NCBI RefSeq assembly: GCF_011040495.1
Contig: NZ_CP049037.1
Coordinates: forward strand, 3,100,001-3,164,000
Length of the DNA: 64,000 bases
Source of the DNA: Pseudohalocynthiibacter aestuariivivens
Lineage (GTDB): Bacteria > Pseudomonadota > Alphaproteobacteria > Rhodobacterales > Rhodobacteraceae
Direction of reading: 5' to 3'
This document shows, one piece after another, positions 61,960-64,000 of this stretch. The notes under the pieces are model-generated. The model had not been told where the DNA came from and ran no database searches. It saw only the letters and a list, made by a program, of their open reading frames with translations. The position numbers and the translations under genes are program-made. The first letter of the stretch is position 1, and each line of letters starts with the position of its first letter.

Positions 61960-63927
61960 TCAAACGTCCAACTCCTCCACGAACCTCGCGTTCTCCTGAA
62001 TGTACTGGAACCGCAGTTCGGGTTTTTTACCCATCAGACGTTCGACCAGATCGCCGGTCTCGCCCGGTTCGTCCTCGTCGATCGTCACCCGGATCAGTTT
62101 CCGTGACTTGGGGTCCATAGTTGTTTCTTTCAGATCTTTCGCATCCATCTCGCCCAGACCTTTGAACCGGCTGACGTCGATCTTGCCCTTGCCGCCGATG
62201 CCCTTTTCCAGCCAGACATCGCGCTCTGCCTCGTCCGTGCAATACACCCGCTTTGCCCCTTGGCTCAGCCGGTACAGGGGCGGACAGGCCAGATAGAGGT
62301 GCCCGGCGTCGATCATTGGCCGCATCTGGGTAAAGAAGAACGTCATCAAGAGGGACGCGATATGCGCACCGTCCACGTCGGCGTCAGTCATAATGATGAT
62401 CTTGTCGTAGCGCAGATCGTCCAAGTTGAACCTACTGCCCAGCCCCACACCCAACGCTTGTGTTAGGTCGCTGATTTCGGCGTTGGTGCCCAGCTTGGAC
62501 GACGCCGCGCCCAGTACGTTCAGGATTTTGCCGCGCAGGGGCAGCAGCGCCTGATTGACCCGATTGCGTGCCATCTTGGCGGATCCACCGGCGCTGTCGC
62601 CTTCGACGATGAACAGTTCGGTGCCGTCGCGGGTGTTGGAGGAACAATCGACCAGTTTGCCGGGTAGGCGCAGTTTCTTGGTCGCGGTCTTGCGTTGGGT
62701 TTCTTTTTCCTGCCGGCGGCGCAGGCGCTCTTCGGCGCGCAGCACGAGGAAATCGAGGATCGCACCAGCGGATTTCGTGTCCGCCGCCAGCCAGTTGTCA
62801 AAGTGATCGCGCACTGAATTCTCGACCATGCGCTGCGCCTCGACGGTGGCCAGCCGATCCTTGGTCTGGCCGACGAATTCCGGTTCGCGGATAAAGCACG
62901 ACACCAGCGCGCCCGCGCCGGTCGTCAGGTCCTCGCGGGTAATGGTCGCGGCTTTCTTGTTGCTGACCAACTCACCATAGGCCTTGATGCCCTTGAGGAT
63001 CGCGGCCCAGAACCCGGCCTCGTGCGTGCCGCCCTCGGGCGTGGGGACAGTGTTGCAATAGGACTGGATGAACCCGTCGCGCGCGGGGGTCCAATTGATT
63101 GCCCATTCGACCTTGCCCGGCACCTTGAACTTGTCAAAGCTGACGGTGCCTGCAAACGGACTGTCCGCATAGGTGGTGGCCCCGCCCATCGCCTCGGTCA
63201 GGTAATCGGACAGACCGCCGGGAAAATGGAATGTTGCCTGCTGTGGTGTTTCGCCATCGTTGATGGCGGTTTTCCAGCGGATTTCGACACCAGAAAACAG
63301 ATACGCCTTGGACCGCGCCATCTTGAACAGGCGAGCGGGCTTCAGCTTGAGCGAGCCAAAGATTTCGGCGTCGGGATGGAACGTGACCGCTGTGCCGCGC
63401 CGATTGGGGGCTGCGCCGATCTTGGTCAGCTTACCTTGGGGGATGCCGCGCGAGAACTCCATCGCAAAGAGTTCCTTGTTGCGTGCAACCTCAACGCGCA
63501 GATGATCCGACAGCGCATTGACGACGGATGAGCCGACGCCATGCAGCCCGCCGGAGGTCTGATAGCTGTCACCAGAGAATTTTCCACCCGCGTTCAGCGT
63601 GCAAAAGATGATTTCGAGTGCCGATTTCTCAGGATCCTTGGGGTGCGGTCCTGTGGGGATGCCGCGACCGTTGTCGCGCACCGAAACATGCCCGTTTTCG
63701 TGCAGCTCGACCTCGATCCATGTCGCATGGCCTGCCACGGCCTCGTCCATCGAGTTATCGATGATTTCAGCAACCATATGATGCAGGGCGCGATCATCCT
63801 TGCCGCCGATATACATGCCGGGGCGCAGGCGCACATGCTCCATATCCTCCAGAACCTGAATCGAGGAGGCGTCGTAGTCGCTTGGATCCGGTTGCGCGGA
63901 CAGTAGATCGTTCATGTGGCTGCTCAT
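61960..63927 (-). CDS. parE: DNA topoisomerase IV subunit B
   Basis: ATPase subunit of topoisomerase IV, which separates replicated chromosomes. Seen: GHKL motifs AEIIDNSMDEAVAGHA, VRDNGRGIPTGPHP and GLHGVGSSVVNALS, a transducer domain, and the TOPRIM motifs VEGDSAGGSAKMARNR and IIMTDADVDGAHIASLL, ending with a GKKPELRFQYIQENA tail. The length is 655 aa. There is no strong Shine-Dalgarno at the ATG 63927 or at the alternative 63915. It is the last gene of the window. Confidence 0.95.
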   Translation of the reverse strand: MSSHMNDLLSAQPDPSDYDASSIQVLEDMEHVRLRPGMYIGGKDDRALHHMVAEIIDNSMDEAVAGHATWIEVELHENGHVSVRDNGRGIPTGPHPKDPEKSALEIIFCTLNAGGKFSGDSYQTSGGLHGVGSSVVNALSDHLRVEVARNKELFAMEFSRGIPQGKLTKIGAAPNRRGTAVTFHPDAEIFGSLKLKPARLFKMARSKAYLFSGVEIRWKTAINDGETPQQATFHFPGGLSDYLTEAMGGATTYADSPFAGTVSFDKFKVPGKVEWAINWTPARDGFIQSYCNTVPTPEGGTHEAGFWAAILKGIKAYGELVSNKKAATITREDLTTGAGALVSCFIREPEFVGQTKDRLATVEAQRMVENSVRDHFDNWLAADTKSAGAILDFLVLRAEERLRRRQEKETQRKTATKKLRLPGKLVDCSSNTRDGTELFIVEGDSAGGSAKMARNRVNQALLPLRGKILNVLGAASSKLGTNAEISDLTQALGVGLGSRFNLDDLRYDKIIIMTDADVDGAHIASLLMTFFFTQMRPMIDAGHLYLACPPLYRLSQGAKRVYCTDEAERDVWLEKGIGGKGKIDVSRFKGLGEMDAKDLKETTMDPKSRKLIRVTIDEDEPGETGDLVERLMGKKPELRFQYIQENARFVEELDV

Positions 63928-64000
63928 GGCTTTTTTGGTTGATTTGAGTATGCCAGAGCGCAGGGTCGATTGGCCAGTGGCAAACTGACGTAGGCCAATC

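Overview
The window looks like chromosomal DNA of a marine Rhodobacteraceae (Roseobacter-group) alphaproteobacterium. I infer this from the moderately high GC content judged by eye, a phosphatidylcholine synthase, a DUF484-xerC pair, ruvCAB, a complete tol-pal cluster, a separate fhs and folD pair, a DUF1127 gene and a pdeM gene. There are no rRNA genes, CRISPR arrays or insertion sequences, and I recognise no tRNA.

Layout. (1) 0-9.1 kb: a lone dihydrolipoyl-dehydrogenase-like flavoprotein faces a tightly overlapping minus-strand beta-oxidation operon (fadE, fadI, fadJ, then an acetyl-CoA hydrolase/transferase). (2) 9.5-13.3 kb: an accessory patch of small detoxification-type genes under a divergent HxlR regulator. 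Two VOC proteins, a YciI protein and a DUF1428 protein look intact. Two dihydrofolate-reductase-like genes, a GFA-type gene and an alpha/beta hydrolase are broken, each keeping its two ends but losing the middle. (3) 13.4-25.9 kb: a polyamine/opine-type ABC importer (ATPase, two permeases, a solute-binding protein) packed with hydrolases: an M20 amidohydrolase, a PuuB/DadA-like oxidase, a creatinase-type pita-bread hydrolase, a Cys-dependent amidinohydrolase, a YtcJ-like amidohydrolase and a ureohydrolase, with a LysR regulator. It reads as a catabolic island for a guanidino or acylated-amine compound. Its first permease gene carries a one-base frameshift and its ureohydrolase lacks normally conserved residues.

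(4) 25.9-42.5 kb: core genes, namely ychF, a phzF homologue, trpA, ogt, pcs, xerC-DUF484, transaldolase, priA, an MFS transporter, prmA, DUF1127 and ruvCAB, plus several membrane or unknown proteins. Intergenic items here are a REP-like GC-rich element, a possible small RNA ending in a strong terminator, and a pair of palindromes upstream of the DUF1127 gene. (5) 42.5-55.2 kb: two tandem secreted LysM/solute-binding paralogues, then ybgC-tolQ-tolR-tolA-tolB-pal-cpoB, tilS, ftsH, a tam-like methyltransferase and a MOSC protein. (6) 55.3-64 kb: fhs, a small secreted protein and folD form an overlapping one-carbon unit. They are followed by a thioesterase, a membrane LytTR regulator, pdeM, a two-gene restriction-modification module (MT-A70 adenine methyltransferase and BglII-type endonuclease), and parE.

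The parts most worth following are the guanidino/amine island, the shared internal-deletion decay at 10.5-13.2 kb, the LysM/binding-protein pair beside tol-pal, the small-RNA candidate at 38.8 kb and the restriction-modification module.
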